Positions 5,364 through 14,295 of a stretch of DNA of 40,697 bases are shown here, piece after piece; the first letter of the stretch is position 1, and the number at the start of each line of letters is the position of its first letter. The DNA is from a virus, in the IMG/VR virus record IMGVR_UViG_3300030382_001800, positions 1-40,697 of that record; one strand, 5' to 3'. The translations under genes were made by a program, and so were the position numbers. The notes under the pieces are model-generated. The model worked only from the letters and a program-made list of their open reading frames with translations, was not told where the DNA came from and did no database searches.

Positions 5364-7150
5364 TGGCTGAACCACAATTAGAAGTTTTTAAACCTACTGC
5401 TGATGAAACAAAGATTATCAAGCGTGTAGAGAATATGTTTCAAATGGGGAAACGTGCTCGTAAAGATGTTACCAATATGTGGCGAGAAGCAGAGAAGTTG
5501 TATGCAGGTTTACATTGGGATGGTATGAATATGCCAAACTTTAAAAACCAAATTACAGTAGACTTAATTGCCTCTGCTATTGATACAATGGTTCCTATTC
5601 TCTCTGATAGACCACCTAAAATTGATGTGATGGCAGTTAATGCTGATGATGAGAGTACACAAGCCTCAGAGATATTACAGGCTCTTATGAAAGAGGTTTG
5701 GGAAATAAGGGATATGCAGAACTTAGTTCCTGATCTACTTCTTGATTACTTAGTATATGGAACAGGCATTATGAAGTTACATTGGAATAATAATGATGAT
5801 TTACCCGATTGTGATATTGTAGACCCTTTTGCATTTTATATAAACCCATCTGCAACGAAGTTAGAGAATGCGGAGTGGGTTATCTATTCAGCCCCTGTAC
5901 CTTTATATGAGATAAAACATAAATATACAAATGGTAAATATGTTAGATCACAGGCAGAACTTGATAAGTATGAAGCGTATAAAATAGGGAAAACAGATAT
6001 TGGCGGAGAAAAAGTTCAGGTAACTGATACAAAGGGTTCGCAAACAAATTACCATGATAGTGAGGCTCATGCAATGGAGAGTCTAGAGGAAAGAGCTCTA
6101 GTGATAGAAGCGTATATGAGAGACACTACAAAAGAATACATTAAAGATGATAATGGGAAAGAAATTAAATCTTATAAGTATCCAAATATGATGAAAATGT
6201 GTACGATAGCTAATGGTGTACTATTGTATGAAGGCCCATCAAAATATCCATTCTTTTCAACAGAGGAACATCTACCTCACCCCTTCCCATTCATAACGCT
6301 AAAGAATGTTGGTGGGCCACACTCTTTTTGGGGTAAGCCTGAACCAAAGAGATTAAAGTCATTAAACTTAACTCTTGATCGCTTATCATCTCAGATAATG
6401 GATAATATCCATTTAACCGCCAACCCTATGTGGATTGTCGATGAAACGAGCTCTGTTACTGATCAGATTTCTAATAAACCCGGACAGGTCATACGGAAGA
6501 AAGGCCCCGGACAAGTTGCGATGCAGAGCCCATCATCAATGCCGGGATATGTATTTAACTTTTATCAATTAATTCAAGATTTATTTGAGACAGTTAGTGG
6601 AGTTAATAAAGCTACACAAGGAAAAGACTCCTCAAATGTAACAAGTGGTGTTCAAGCTCAGATATATAGACAGGCATCCACTACAAAATTAGATTTTAAA
6701 GCTCGTACAGTAGAGAAAGCAATAAGTACACTAGGACAAATGTGGATAGCAATGTTTAAAAACTTAGGTACAAAGATGCAAATGATAAACTATGTATTAC
6801 CTGATGGTATGGAAGAAATGCGTGAAGTGATGGGTATTTCATTAGCATCAATGAATTTTCAGGTACGAGCTAAAACAGGAAGTATGTTACCTGAGAATAA
6901 GCAATTTGTAGAAAATAAAATACTGCAATTAGCACAATTAGGTATTTTGCAAGACAGCGAATATATAATTGAAAACATGGAAATGCCGGGCAAAGAAAGA
7001 TTGCTTAAACGTATGAGAGAACAGGCTGAGGCTCAAGAAGAGCAAGGACTAAATCCCTCAGAGTTAGGTGGGTCTGAAGATGAGATATATGAGCAACTAA
7101 GGAACAATCCTGAACTAATGAATGAAATAGGGCAAGAATATCGTTCCTAA
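5363..7150 (+). CDS. portal protein
   Basis: 595 residues directly after terL, typical of podovirus portals (500-720). The N-terminal half carries features seen in this class: a helical start, then GLHWDG, DTMVPILSDRPPKIDV and a segment describing lipid-free beta structure around DPFAFYINPSA. The stretch SSQIMDNIHLTANPMW followed by SGVNKATQGKDSS resembles the conserved stem and tunnel-loop part of P22-like portals. The C-terminus is acidic and glutamine-rich. The portal forms the twelve-fold ring at one capsid vertex, nucleates assembly and is the channel for packaging and ejection. ATG overlaps the upstream stop. Confidence 0.88.
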   Translation: MAEPQLEVFKPTADETKIIKRVENMFQMGKRARKDVTNMWREAEKLYAGLHWDGMNMPNFKNQITVDLIASAIDTMVPILSDRPPKIDVMAVNADDESTQASEILQALMKEVWEIRDMQNLVPDLLLDYLVYGTGIMKLHWNNNDDLPDCDIVDPFAFYINPSATKLENAEWVIYSAPVPLYEIKHKYTNGKYVRSQAELDKYEAYKIGKTDIGGEKVQVTDTKGSQTNYHDSEAHAMESLEERALVIEAYMRDTTKEYIKDDNGKEIKSYKYPNMMKMCTIANGVLLYEGPSKYPFFSTEEHLPHPFPFITLKNVGGPHSFWGKPEPKRLKSLNLTLDRLSSQIMDNIHLTANPMWIVDETSSVTDQISNKPGQVIRKKGPGQVAMQSPSSMPGYVFNFYQLIQDLFETVSGVNKATQGKDSSNVTSGVQAQIYRQASTTKLDFKARTVEKAISTLGQMWIAMFKNLGTKMQMINYVLPDGMEEMREVMGISLASMNFQVRAKTGSMLPENKQFVENKILQLAQLGILQDSEYIIENMEMPGKERLLKRMREQAEAQEEQGLNPSELGGSEDEIYEQLRNNPELMNEIGQEYRS

Positions 7151-7238
7151 AAAAACGATAAATGTTTTTTAAATATATAAATGTATAAAGATTATAGCAA
7201 ACACAGTCATCATCCGCAAAAAAATATGAGGTTAAATA

Positions 7239-8141
7239 ATGGCTGAAGATATAACAGGCACCGAATATGGTGTTACTGTAGAAGCAGATGTAGCAGATTC
7301 CTTATTCACAAGTGATGAGGAAACTCAACCATCTGATCCTGTAGAGAGTAAAGGCGAGGAGACCGCAAGTGTTAGTGAGACTGAGAATACTCAGCAACCC
7401 ACCGATACTGAAGAATCTCAAGAGGGAGAACCTACTCAAGTAGAAGAACCGCAAGGTTTTGAGTATGAGGGTAAGGTTTACTCTGCTGAACAATTAACGG
7501 AAGCGATACAAGACTCCACAAACAAAAGTGAGTGGCAAAAGTCTAATACACAGAAAGCTCAGGAAATTTCTGATCGTGAAAGTCAATTAAAGTCTGAATT
7601 AGATCGAATAAAATCTATTCGTGAAGATGAGGATGTAGTAGAGACATTAAAAGATGTTCTTGGTGAGGATCACGAATTTTTTAAAGAACCCTCTGTTAAG
7701 TTTTCTGAAAATGAGAAGACTCAGGACACGAATGATGCGACTAAAGCGGAAGATTTATCTCAAGATGGTCGTATCAAGGAGCTTGAAGAACAGCTAGAGG
7801 ATTTTAAACTTCAAGAGTTGGTGAAACAAGAAGTGAACCAACTAGTTTATCAGCACCCCGAGCTAAAAGATGATCCTGATGCTATTGTAGAAGTTATGGA
7901 TTTGGCAACCAAGAAAAGTATACCAAACCTAGAAGACGCATATACGATAGCTGTTTCACAAGCATCTGAGGAATCTGCCTTACAGAAAGCAGTTAAAAAG
8001 GTAGAGAAAGCACAGGCTCTCAAGTCTATACCCGAACAAGATGGTAAATCTAAAGGGAATCATGGCCCCGATGTTACAAAACCTACGGACTTTGATCAGG
8101 CAAGAGAGATGGCTTTCAATGATTACGAATTATATTCATAA
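7239..8141 (+). CDS. scaffolding protein
   Basis: 300 residues, strongly acidic, rich in E, S, T and Q over the first 90 residues, then coiled-coil-like (SDRESQLKSELDRIKS at about 108-125; DGRIKELEEQLEDFKLQELV at about 170-190) and a basic C-terminal helix (LQKAVKKVEKAQALK). This composition and the place between portal and capsid genes are typical of internal scaffolds of P22- and T7-like phages, whose basic C-terminal helix binds the coat protein. No protease gene is seen nearby, so scaffold is probably released rather than digested. Confidence 0.85.
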   Translation: MAEDITGTEYGVTVEADVADSLFTSDEETQPSDPVESKGEETASVSETENTQQPTDTEESQEGEPTQVEEPQGFEYEGKVYSAEQLTEAIQDSTNKSEWQKSNTQKAQEISDRESQLKSELDRIKSIREDEDVVETLKDVLGEDHEFFKEPSVKFSENEKTQDTNDATKAEDLSQDGRIKELEEQLEDFKLQELVKQEVNQLVYQHPELKDDPDAIVEVMDLATKKSIPNLEDAYTIAVSQASEESALQKAVKKVEKAQALKSIPEQDGKSKGNHGPDVTKPTDFDQAREMAFNDYELYS

Positions 8142-8152
8142 TGGAGTAAAGA

Positions 8153-9139
8153 ATGGCTTTAAATTATGACAATTTATCAGCTTTGACGAGAGACAAATAT
8201 ATCCCTCTTCTAGTTGATAATATTTTCAAAAGTAATATTCTTTGCCATCGAATGCTTAGAAAATCAAAAGCATCTGCATCAGGAAACAAGGTGTTACAGC
8301 CTATCGAATATGCAGAAGCTAGTGCAAAAGGGTGGTACTCAGGATATGACGTACTCGATACGTCACCTACTGAAGTATTTACGGATGCATCGTATGATTG
8401 GAAACAAGCATATGCTACTATTTCCATTTCAGGAAAAGAAGAAGCATTGAATGATGGTAAGGAAAGAGTAATTGATCTATTAGAGGCAAAAGTAAAGAAT
8501 GCAGAAAAATCTATTAAAAAGATGTTTGGTGCAAAACTTTTCTCAGATGCTAATGGTTCAAGTGACGAGGGCTTTATGGGATTGCAACATATCGCAAAAG
8601 TAAATCGTGAAATGGGTGGCATTGATAGTAATGATGCATCTGAAGGAGAATCTTGGTGGGATGGTGGCCATGTTGGCACCGGAACAGCAACTTATGATAA
8701 TGCATCAAACCCTTCCCATGCCGATAATATCGTTAGTGATATGAGAGAGGCTTATGGTAAATTAACAGTTGGTTCGGATAAACCGACCTTAATTGTTACC
8801 TCTCAAATTGCATTTGATGCATATGAAGAATGTCTAACTGCTCAGAAGCGTTTTGGTGCTTCTGATAAATCTCTTGCAGATGCAGGATTCAGCAATTTAC
8901 TTTACAGGGGAACACCTGTAGTAGTTGATGATGAGTGCCCTGCCGGGAAAATGTTTTTCATTAATGAAAAATATGTACAGTTCAGACATCATCGTAAGAG
9001 AAATTTCTCTTTCGAGGGTTTCCAAAAACCAATTAACCAAGATGCTCGGGTAGCCAAAGTTTTATGGCTCGGAGCTCTTACTTGTTCTAACCCAAGGATG
9101 CAGGGAGTAATTGGTACTCTCCCCGTTTCCTACAGTTAA
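8153..9139 (+). CDS. major capsid protein
   Basis: 328 residues after the scaffold. The N-terminal part (YIPLLVDNIFKSNILCHRML) and the central sequence (ATISISGKEEALNDG, then DKPTLIVTSQIAFDAYE) match the pattern of HK97-fold coat proteins: N-arm, long spine helix (LLEAKVKNAEKSIKKMFGAK, about residues 110-130) and P and A domains. The C-terminal RVAKVLWLGALTCSNPRMQG is typical of the last strands. The ATG has GGAG at 7 nt. It builds the icosahedral head. It should be the most abundant product; a long hairpin follows the next gene. Confidence 0.9.
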   Translation: MALNYDNLSALTRDKYIPLLVDNIFKSNILCHRMLRKSKASASGNKVLQPIEYAEASAKGWYSGYDVLDTSPTEVFTDASYDWKQAYATISISGKEEALNDGKERVIDLLEAKVKNAEKSIKKMFGAKLFSDANGSSDEGFMGLQHIAKVNREMGGIDSNDASEGESWWDGGHVGTGTATYDNASNPSHADNIVSDMREAYGKLTVGSDKPTLIVTSQIAFDAYEECLTAQKRFGASDKSLADAGFSNLLYRGTPVVVDDECPAGKMFFINEKYVQFRHHRKRNFSFEGFQKPINQDARVAKVLWLGALTCSNPRMQGVIGTLPVSYS

Positions 9140-9151
9140 TAGGAGTATAAT

Positions 9152-9382
9152 ATGGCAACAGCACAAGTTAGTTCTGATAAAAAAACTGTCGGAATGGTAT
9201 CTGAAAAAGATGCAGAGGGTTTCGTATATACTGCTATAGGTGGAATACGAATGTATTCCGGACAAGGTGCACCTGATCATGCATCTGTAAAGGGTAGTTT
9301 ATATGTTAATGTAAGTTCAGGAGAATTGTATATATGTACAGTTCCTGCCGGTACTTGGGTTAAAGTTGGAACACAATCATAA
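9152..9382 (+). CDS. small virion or decoration-type protein, 76 aa
   Basis: Small gene 12 nt after the capsid gene with AGGAG before its ATG. The second half (GSLYVNVSSGELYICTVPAGTW) has the pattern G-x-LY-V...G-x-LY....G-x-W found in short beta domains of phage capsid-decoration and fibre proteins. A similar motif occurs in the 16160 gene. A head decoration or head-completion role is inferred from place and motif. Confidence 0.6.
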   Translation: MATAQVSSDKKTVGMVSEKDAEGFVYTAIGGIRMYSGQGAPDHASVKGSLYVNVSSGELYICTVPAGTWVKVGTQS

Positions 9383-9392
9383 CAATAACTAT

Positions 9393-9428
9393 AGACTAGG
9401 TAGCTTGTTTAAACAGGTTACCTAGTCT
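9393..9428 (+). promoter_or_regulatory. long intergenic hairpin after capsid genes
   Basis: AGACTAGGTA (9393-9402) pairs perfectly with TACCTAGTCT (9419-9428), and pairing continues inward (two wobbles) to a centre at TGTTTAAACA. Flanking AATAAC (9384-9389) and GTTATT (9429-9434) can extend it. There is no T-run, so it is probably an mRNA 3' stabiliser or attenuator that separates abundant capsid mRNA from the connector genes. Confidence 0.75.
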
Positions 9429-9447
9429 GTTATTAATGGAGAATTAA

Positions 9448-10146
9448 ATGACAGGTACGGAAATGGTAGATATGCTAGGATTGAGGTTAGAAGACCCCGA
9501 TCAAGCATCATTTACAAGTGCGACAAAAGTTAAAGCGTTAAATATTGCACAGCGAACAGTTGTTAATTTAATTGACAACGCATACTTAACAGAATTACAA
9601 GAAATTGATTCAGCTACCTTTGCTAACAATGCATATGCGGACAACGCATCAGGTAATGGGTTAGATGGTAATGGTAAATCAACATTCACAGGATTAGGTA
9701 TAGACCCTATCAGGGGTGGAGTGATAGCAATTAAAGTTTATGATGTTGTTAGTAATGCAAGTGTAGATTTAGGATTTGCAAATATTATAGAGCCACAGGA
9801 TGCAAAAAGATTAGAAAATTCTTATCTAGCAGGTTCAGATTCTAATCCTGTTGCTTACATTTTTAATTCAACAATATATGTAAAACCTGTAAAAGCAAGT
9901 GGAGCAGTTGATGTTTGGTTTATCAGAAACCCACAAGCTATAGCAGATAGTGGAACTGAGTGTGAATTAAATGTAGCTTTACAGGAATCTATTTTAGATT
10001 TTGCAGAATCACAATTATGGAAGATGGATAACAAGTCTGAAAGGGCTAGTATTGCATATAGTAACGCAATTAATCAAATAAAAGCACTAAACGAAAGATA
10101 CCAAGTAGAAAAGCCAAAAGGCATAGGTACTCAAGGTAGAGCATAA
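9448..10146 (+). CDS. head-tail connector (adaptor) protein
   Basis: 232 residues. It starts MTGTEMVDMLGLRLEDPDQ and has an N-terminal helical part (KALNIAQRTVVNLIDNAYL), a central beta part, then a C-terminal helical hairpin (LQESILDFAESQLWKMDNK with ASIAYSNAINQIKALNERY). This helix-beta-helix layout is common to adaptor proteins that bind below the portal in podoviruses. The ribosome site ATGGAGAATTAA lies after the long hairpin. It overlaps the next gene by a single base (TAATG). Assignment rests on size, layout and gene order. Confidence 0.6.
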   Translation: MTGTEMVDMLGLRLEDPDQASFTSATKVKALNIAQRTVVNLIDNAYLTELQEIDSATFANNAYADNASGNGLDGNGKSTFTGLGIDPIRGGVIAIKVYDVVSNASVDLGFANIIEPQDAKRLENSYLAGSDSNPVAYIFNSTIYVKPVKASGAVDVWFIRNPQAIADSGTECELNVALQESILDFAESQLWKMDNKSERASIAYSNAINQIKALNERYQVEKPKGIGTQGRA

Positions 10147-11084
10147 TGCTTTGGTCTAGCATGGTAGATCGGGTGTGTATCCCTTTCGAGCCCTCTGACG
10201 AAGTAAAGGTAAAAGCAAAGAAGTATCTAGAGGAGGCTCTAGAGGATTTTGCTTTTAACACTATGTGCCACGAGGTAGAGAGGTCTATTTATATAGATCA
10301 GAATGACGTAAAGACTCTTCTACCTGCTGACTTTATTGGACTATCAGGTCAAATAGAATTTGACGGAAAAGTATTACAGCTATTTCAAAATAGTGAGGGC
10401 TACCCTAGAAGGAATAGCGATGATTCGTATAGAACAGGTACGCCAACCCACTTTTTCCTAGAGGGTGATAATTTAATATTATATCCAAGCCCATCTAAAG
10501 GTGGACTAATAGCAATAAAATATTTTGCAAGAGCAACTAATCTTGAAGATAGTTCTACAAAATATAAAAGATTGAATTATAAAAGTTTAATATCAAATTA
10601 TTTTAGAGTAGGGGAGAGGGTACAGGGAAGAACAAGCTTAGTAGAAGCCACTATTGTAAGTGATATTAATAATAATGATATAGGTACATTAGTATTGTCT
10701 GATATTGTTTTTCCTGAAAATGTAACAGATTTTACTCACGATGAACAAATCGTTCAGATTGATGATGAACAGGCGATGGAATTAGCACAAACAAATTGGA
10801 GTGGGCTATTAAGTAATTGGGATACATTAGGTTTAGGTGGAAGAGCTACTGTAACAGGTGTTCTATATAATTACGCTAAAGCAGGTGATAAACCAATTAT
10901 ATCTGCTAAATATCATCCATTCTTAATGGACTATGCAAAAGCAAGTTTATTTGAGGATATAGGAGATTACAGCAGATCAGAAAGACATTGGAGAAGATAC
11001 AAAAACAATATAAAAGTATCGAAAGCTCAGGCATCTAATCAAGAGTATGCAGGGGCTATTCAGGTAGCGGATGTACTTCTATAA
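10146..11084 (+). CDS. putative connector or tail nozzle protein
   Basis: 312 residues, overlapping its upstream neighbour by TAATG and its downstream neighbour by the same motif, so all three are co-translated. The N-terminus is helical (DEVKVKAKKYLEEALEDFAF), the middle mostly beta, with an inserted region rich in N and D, and the C-terminus helical and basic (YSRSERHWRRYKNN). It resembles the adaptor before it in general plan. Position between the adaptor and the large beta protein suggests a tail-tube or nozzle component. No specific motif. Confidence 0.5.
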   Translation: MLWSSMVDRVCIPFEPSDEVKVKAKKYLEEALEDFAFNTMCHEVERSIYIDQNDVKTLLPADFIGLSGQIEFDGKVLQLFQNSEGYPRRNSDDSYRTGTPTHFFLEGDNLILYPSPSKGGLIAIKYFARATNLEDSSTKYKRLNYKSLISNYFRVGERVQGRTSLVEATIVSDINNNDIGTLVLSDIVFPENVTDFTHDEQIVQIDDEQAMELAQTNWSGLLSNWDTLGLGGRATVTGVLYNYAKAGDKPIISAKYHPFLMDYAKASLFEDIGDYSRSERHWRRYKNNIKVSKAQASNQEYAGAIQVADVLL

Positions 11085-13168
11085 TGGTATTAGAGATTCC
11101 TATATTTGATGGCGGTCTGATAACTAACGCAGATGCCGAGGATATACCTAAAAATGCTTGTATTGATACAAATAACTTCGATATTGATGTTCAAGGTAAG
11201 CTTATTAAAAGAAAAGGTACGACTACTTCAAGTACTTTAAGCGGTGTCAATCTTAAATATATATATAAGTGGGTTAATTCAAAGCTACCATCACCATCAA
11301 GCTATTGGATAGCTTATGATACACTTGCTAATAGGTTAGTTAGGTATGACAGCGATTGGACTAATCAAACTGTAATTAAAACCTTTTCATCTAGTCAACC
11401 TATTTATGTAGAGATAGTTCCTTTTAGCAATAGACTCCGATTTGGATTTGATGATAAACAAGACCCATCAATATATGAATATATAGATCGTGAATATTTC
11501 TTTGGGTTATATGATCCCTCCGCATCATTTAACTATGACACAGCAAAGCCAAAGCAAATGACATTAACAGCATTTGAAAATTTTACTAAACAGGCAAATG
11601 GAAATTGTCCTGTTGGATATTATTACTATAAGATAGTTCCTGTGTATGATGGAATGCAAGAACCTGCTTTACCTGATACTTATGCTAAGTACTATAATAC
11701 AAGTGCATCAGGAGTAATTATGATGAAAGCAGAGTTTACCACTACAGACTTTGATAAAAGAATTACAGCTTTAAATGTATACAGGTCATTTAGCTCAGAC
11801 GATCAAACTGCCCCTGTTTACTATTTACAAAAGACTATCCCTACAAACACAAAAAGTACACATATCGATAATAAAGGAGCTACAAACAGTAGTTCAACTA
11901 CAGGCAAGAAACAGATTATATGTATGGGAGGGGATAGTGATACAGATTTTTCAGATATAAACACATGGGCGACCACATCAGGATTTGGTAATAGTAATTT
12001 TGATAGGGTTTACATAACTATTGGTTCAACAGCTTATGATTGGACAGATGATGCAAGTGAAGGAGGGAATAAGTTTACATATACAAGTAGTTCAGTATTA
12101 ACTCTTAATTCAAGTGCAAGTGAACCTGATAATAAGTTTGATGATGATGTGACAATAACTCGAGCTGATGCAACGAATAATCAAAATGCTTCTGAAACAA
12201 GAAGAGTATATTGTGGAGATAGATTGTTACACAATGCATCTTGGGATTGGGAACAAAATGAGGTATCAGGTTATCATGCTCTTATATCTTTTAGTAGTAA
12301 TAATGACAGGTTTGTAGTTGCCTCTAATGGCCCCCTAGTGCAGGTATCATCAGGTATATCTGTATCAGGAACATCAGGAACAGTAACATTGACTAATGGA
12401 TATAAGTGGTCTGTATCAGGTTCCACAGTAACATTAATATATGATGATAACAATCAAGCTGTATCAAGATTACATAATCTAACAACAGATAAAAATGATA
12501 TAAGATATAGACATGGTAAATATATAAATGGTAGATACTATCAGGCAAATGTCGTACTTGACCCTAGTGATGAGAATGAAGTGCACAATGATTTTATTAT
12601 GTTTAGTGAAATTCAGCAACCCGATGTAACCCCAATAACAAATTATATACAATTAAAAGACTCTCAGGGTGGAGAAATATTAGGACTAAGACAGGTTGGT
12701 GATAGCTTGGTAGTATTTATGGAGAATGGTGTTTACAGGTTAAGGGTTCCATCTACTGACCCTAGAAGCTTTTCGTTAAAAGAGGCGGAAGAAAATATAG
12801 GTTGCGTATCATCTAGGAGTATTGTGCAGGTAGGTAGTTATGTTTTTTTTGCTAGTAAAGATGATATATATGCATTAACACCATCATATGAAATTCAGCC
12901 ATGCGGATCATCAATAAGAGATATATGGCAAGGTAAAGCTAATAAGGAAAGCACATTTGGTATTTATGACCCAATAAAACATAGGGTATTATATGTATTT
13001 GGAAATGACACAGAAGATGTATATGCAATAGATACAGAAAAGTTTATGTATGGGGGTAAGGAAGTTTGGAATCATTATGAGTTTCCGCATACAGATCACA
13101 AAATAGAGGATTTTGGAATAGATGAAAACTTGCAGTTATATTTATTTCACAATGCTCATGATAACTAA
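11084..13168 (+). CDS. tail hub or DNA-stabilisation-type protein, beta-propeller-like
   Basis: 694 residues, almost wholly beta, rich in Y, S, T, D and N. The start (IPIFDGGLITNADAEDIP followed by NNFDIDVQGKLIKRKG) is the typical opening of the large beta-propeller tail proteins that cap the portal-connector channel, such as packaged-DNA stabilisation or nozzle proteins of P22- and T7-like phages. Near the C-terminus VGDSLVVFMENGVYRL, then ASKDDIYALTP look like propeller blades. A Ser/Thr-rich insert spans about residues 265-370. Acts after packaging to close the head and join the tail. Confidence 0.7.
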   Translation: MVLEIPIFDGGLITNADAEDIPKNACIDTNNFDIDVQGKLIKRKGTTTSSTLSGVNLKYIYKWVNSKLPSPSSYWIAYDTLANRLVRYDSDWTNQTVIKTFSSSQPIYVEIVPFSNRLRFGFDDKQDPSIYEYIDREYFFGLYDPSASFNYDTAKPKQMTLTAFENFTKQANGNCPVGYYYYKIVPVYDGMQEPALPDTYAKYYNTSASGVIMMKAEFTTTDFDKRITALNVYRSFSSDDQTAPVYYLQKTIPTNTKSTHIDNKGATNSSSTTGKKQIICMGGDSDTDFSDINTWATTSGFGNSNFDRVYITIGSTAYDWTDDASEGGNKFTYTSSSVLTLNSSASEPDNKFDDDVTITRADATNNQNASETRRVYCGDRLLHNASWDWEQNEVSGYHALISFSSNNDRFVVASNGPLVQVSSGISVSGTSGTVTLTNGYKWSVSGSTVTLIYDDNNQAVSRLHNLTTDKNDIRYRHGKYINGRYYQANVVLDPSDENEVHNDFIMFSEIQQPDVTPITNYIQLKDSQGGEILGLRQVGDSLVVFMENGVYRLRVPSTDPRSFSLKEAEENIGCVSSRSIVQVGSYVFFASKDDIYALTPSYEIQPCGSSIRDIWQGKANKESTFGIYDPIKHRVLYVFGNDTEDVYAIDTEKFMYGGKEVWNHYEFPHTDHKIEDFGIDENLQLYLFHNAHDN

Positions 13169-13179
13169 GGTAATTAATT

Positions 13180-13647
13180 ATGAAAGATAAATTAGGATTA
13201 TCAGGTGAAGTAGAAGTAACTATTATAAAAGCTGATAAAAATAAAGAAAAACAAGTTGTTAAAAACGCTGTGCACGTTGAATTAAAAAATGCAATAGCAA
13301 AGGGTTTACAGGAAACATTTGAATATGGAATAAATAATAGTCCACTTTTTTCTACAGATAATTTCGATGATTCACCGGCCCCCACGAGATCAGGTATGGT
13401 ACTTACTGATGCTAGTAATGAATATGAAACTGCATTAACAACGATTACTACAGTACCTAACTCAACAGGAGTTAGAATTACTTCATCTACTAGGAGAGAT
13501 GGCGATACAAAAAACTTAACAGGTGCTAGGTGTGGCAGGTATTATGTTAATGGAGATTTTACTATAGACTATGCTTCTACGACTTTTACACAAGCAGTTA
13601 CAGATGGACAGCAAATAGATGTTACATGGGATATAACAATATCATAG
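13180..13647 (+). CDS. structural protein, paralogue of next gene, 155 aa
   Basis: Predicted all-beta protein with a short N-terminal helix. Two features are shared with the next gene: an N-terminal block (GEVEVTIIKADKNKEKQVVK, then NAVHVELKNAIAKGL) that aligns with GNIILNIRDVNGNTKQHEEF and NTIWTHLKDNISLAM, and the C-terminal ending (DVTWDITIS against RVTWTITIS). The pair therefore arose by duplication. No enzyme motif. A minor virion protein of the tail or fibre base is likely from position. Confidence 0.6.
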   Translation: MKDKLGLSGEVEVTIIKADKNKEKQVVKNAVHVELKNAIAKGLQETFEYGINNSPLFSTDNFDDSPAPTRSGMVLTDASNEYETALTTITTVPNSTGVRITSSTRRDGDTKNLTGARCGRYYVNGDFTIDYASTTFTQAVTDGQQIDVTWDITIS

Positions 13648-13656
13648 GAGAATAGA

Positions 13657-14295
13657 ATGGCGAATATAATAATACCAAAAGTTGAATTAGATATTAGTGG
13701 GAATATTATTCTCAATATTAGAGATGTCAATGGAAACACAAAACAGCATGAAGAATTTAAAAATACAATATGGACACATTTAAAAGATAATATATCATTA
13801 GCAATGAGAAGTGATTCAGCAGTTAATCATTTTATAAATACATCTAGCGGTTGGTTTAACTCTACTTATCCTAAAGGTGTTGGTGAGGATGGTATTATGA
13901 TCACTCAAACAACTCACACTAATACTGATAATGGAGTTACTTGGGTAGATAGCGAGACATCATCAGACCCTTTATGGGATTTATATTTAGATGAAAATTT
14001 ATCTACAACTTATGACTCCTCAAATAGCCCTAATCAGGCATCATGGACAGCAGAAGGAACATGGGAAGGAAAAGAAGGGTCGGGTACAGCAACAAGTAAT
14101 TCTTTTGATAAAATGCAAATAGGAAAAGATTGGAAAGTAACTACACAAGAAGATATAAATGCAGGTACTCATAGATTATTAGAGCATTTTGACTATGTAT
14201 TTGCAAGTGCAACTGCTCATGGAAATGATTTTACTGCATTTTCGTTAGACGATAATGATGTAGCTAGGGTAACGTGGACAATTACAATTAGCTAA
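13657..14295 (+). CDS. structural protein, paralogue of previous gene, 212 aa
   Basis: Shares N- and C-terminal blocks with the 13180 gene but carries an extra 60-residue central part rich in T, S, D and W. The ribosome site AGGAGAATAG precedes the ATG. It overlaps the repeat-rich 14295 gene by one base (TAATG). Probably a minor tail or virion-surface protein. Confidence 0.6.
   Translation: MANIIIPKVELDISGNIILNIRDVNGNTKQHEEFKNTIWTHLKDNISLAMRSDSAVNHFINTSSGWFNSTYPKGVGEDGIMITQTTHTNTDNGVTWVDSETSSDPLWDLYLDENLSTTYDSSNSPNQASWTAEGTWEGKEGSGTATSNSFDKMQIGKDWKVTTQEDINAGTHRLLEHFDYVFASATAHGNDFTAFSLDDNDVARVTWTITIS

Noticed and set aside
9405-9416. GTTTAAAC palindromes as a regulatory repeat
   Set aside because: Several copies lie inside ordinary coding sequence (for example near 20537, 24413 and 27225), as expected for AT-rich codons; only those in hairpins are noted.
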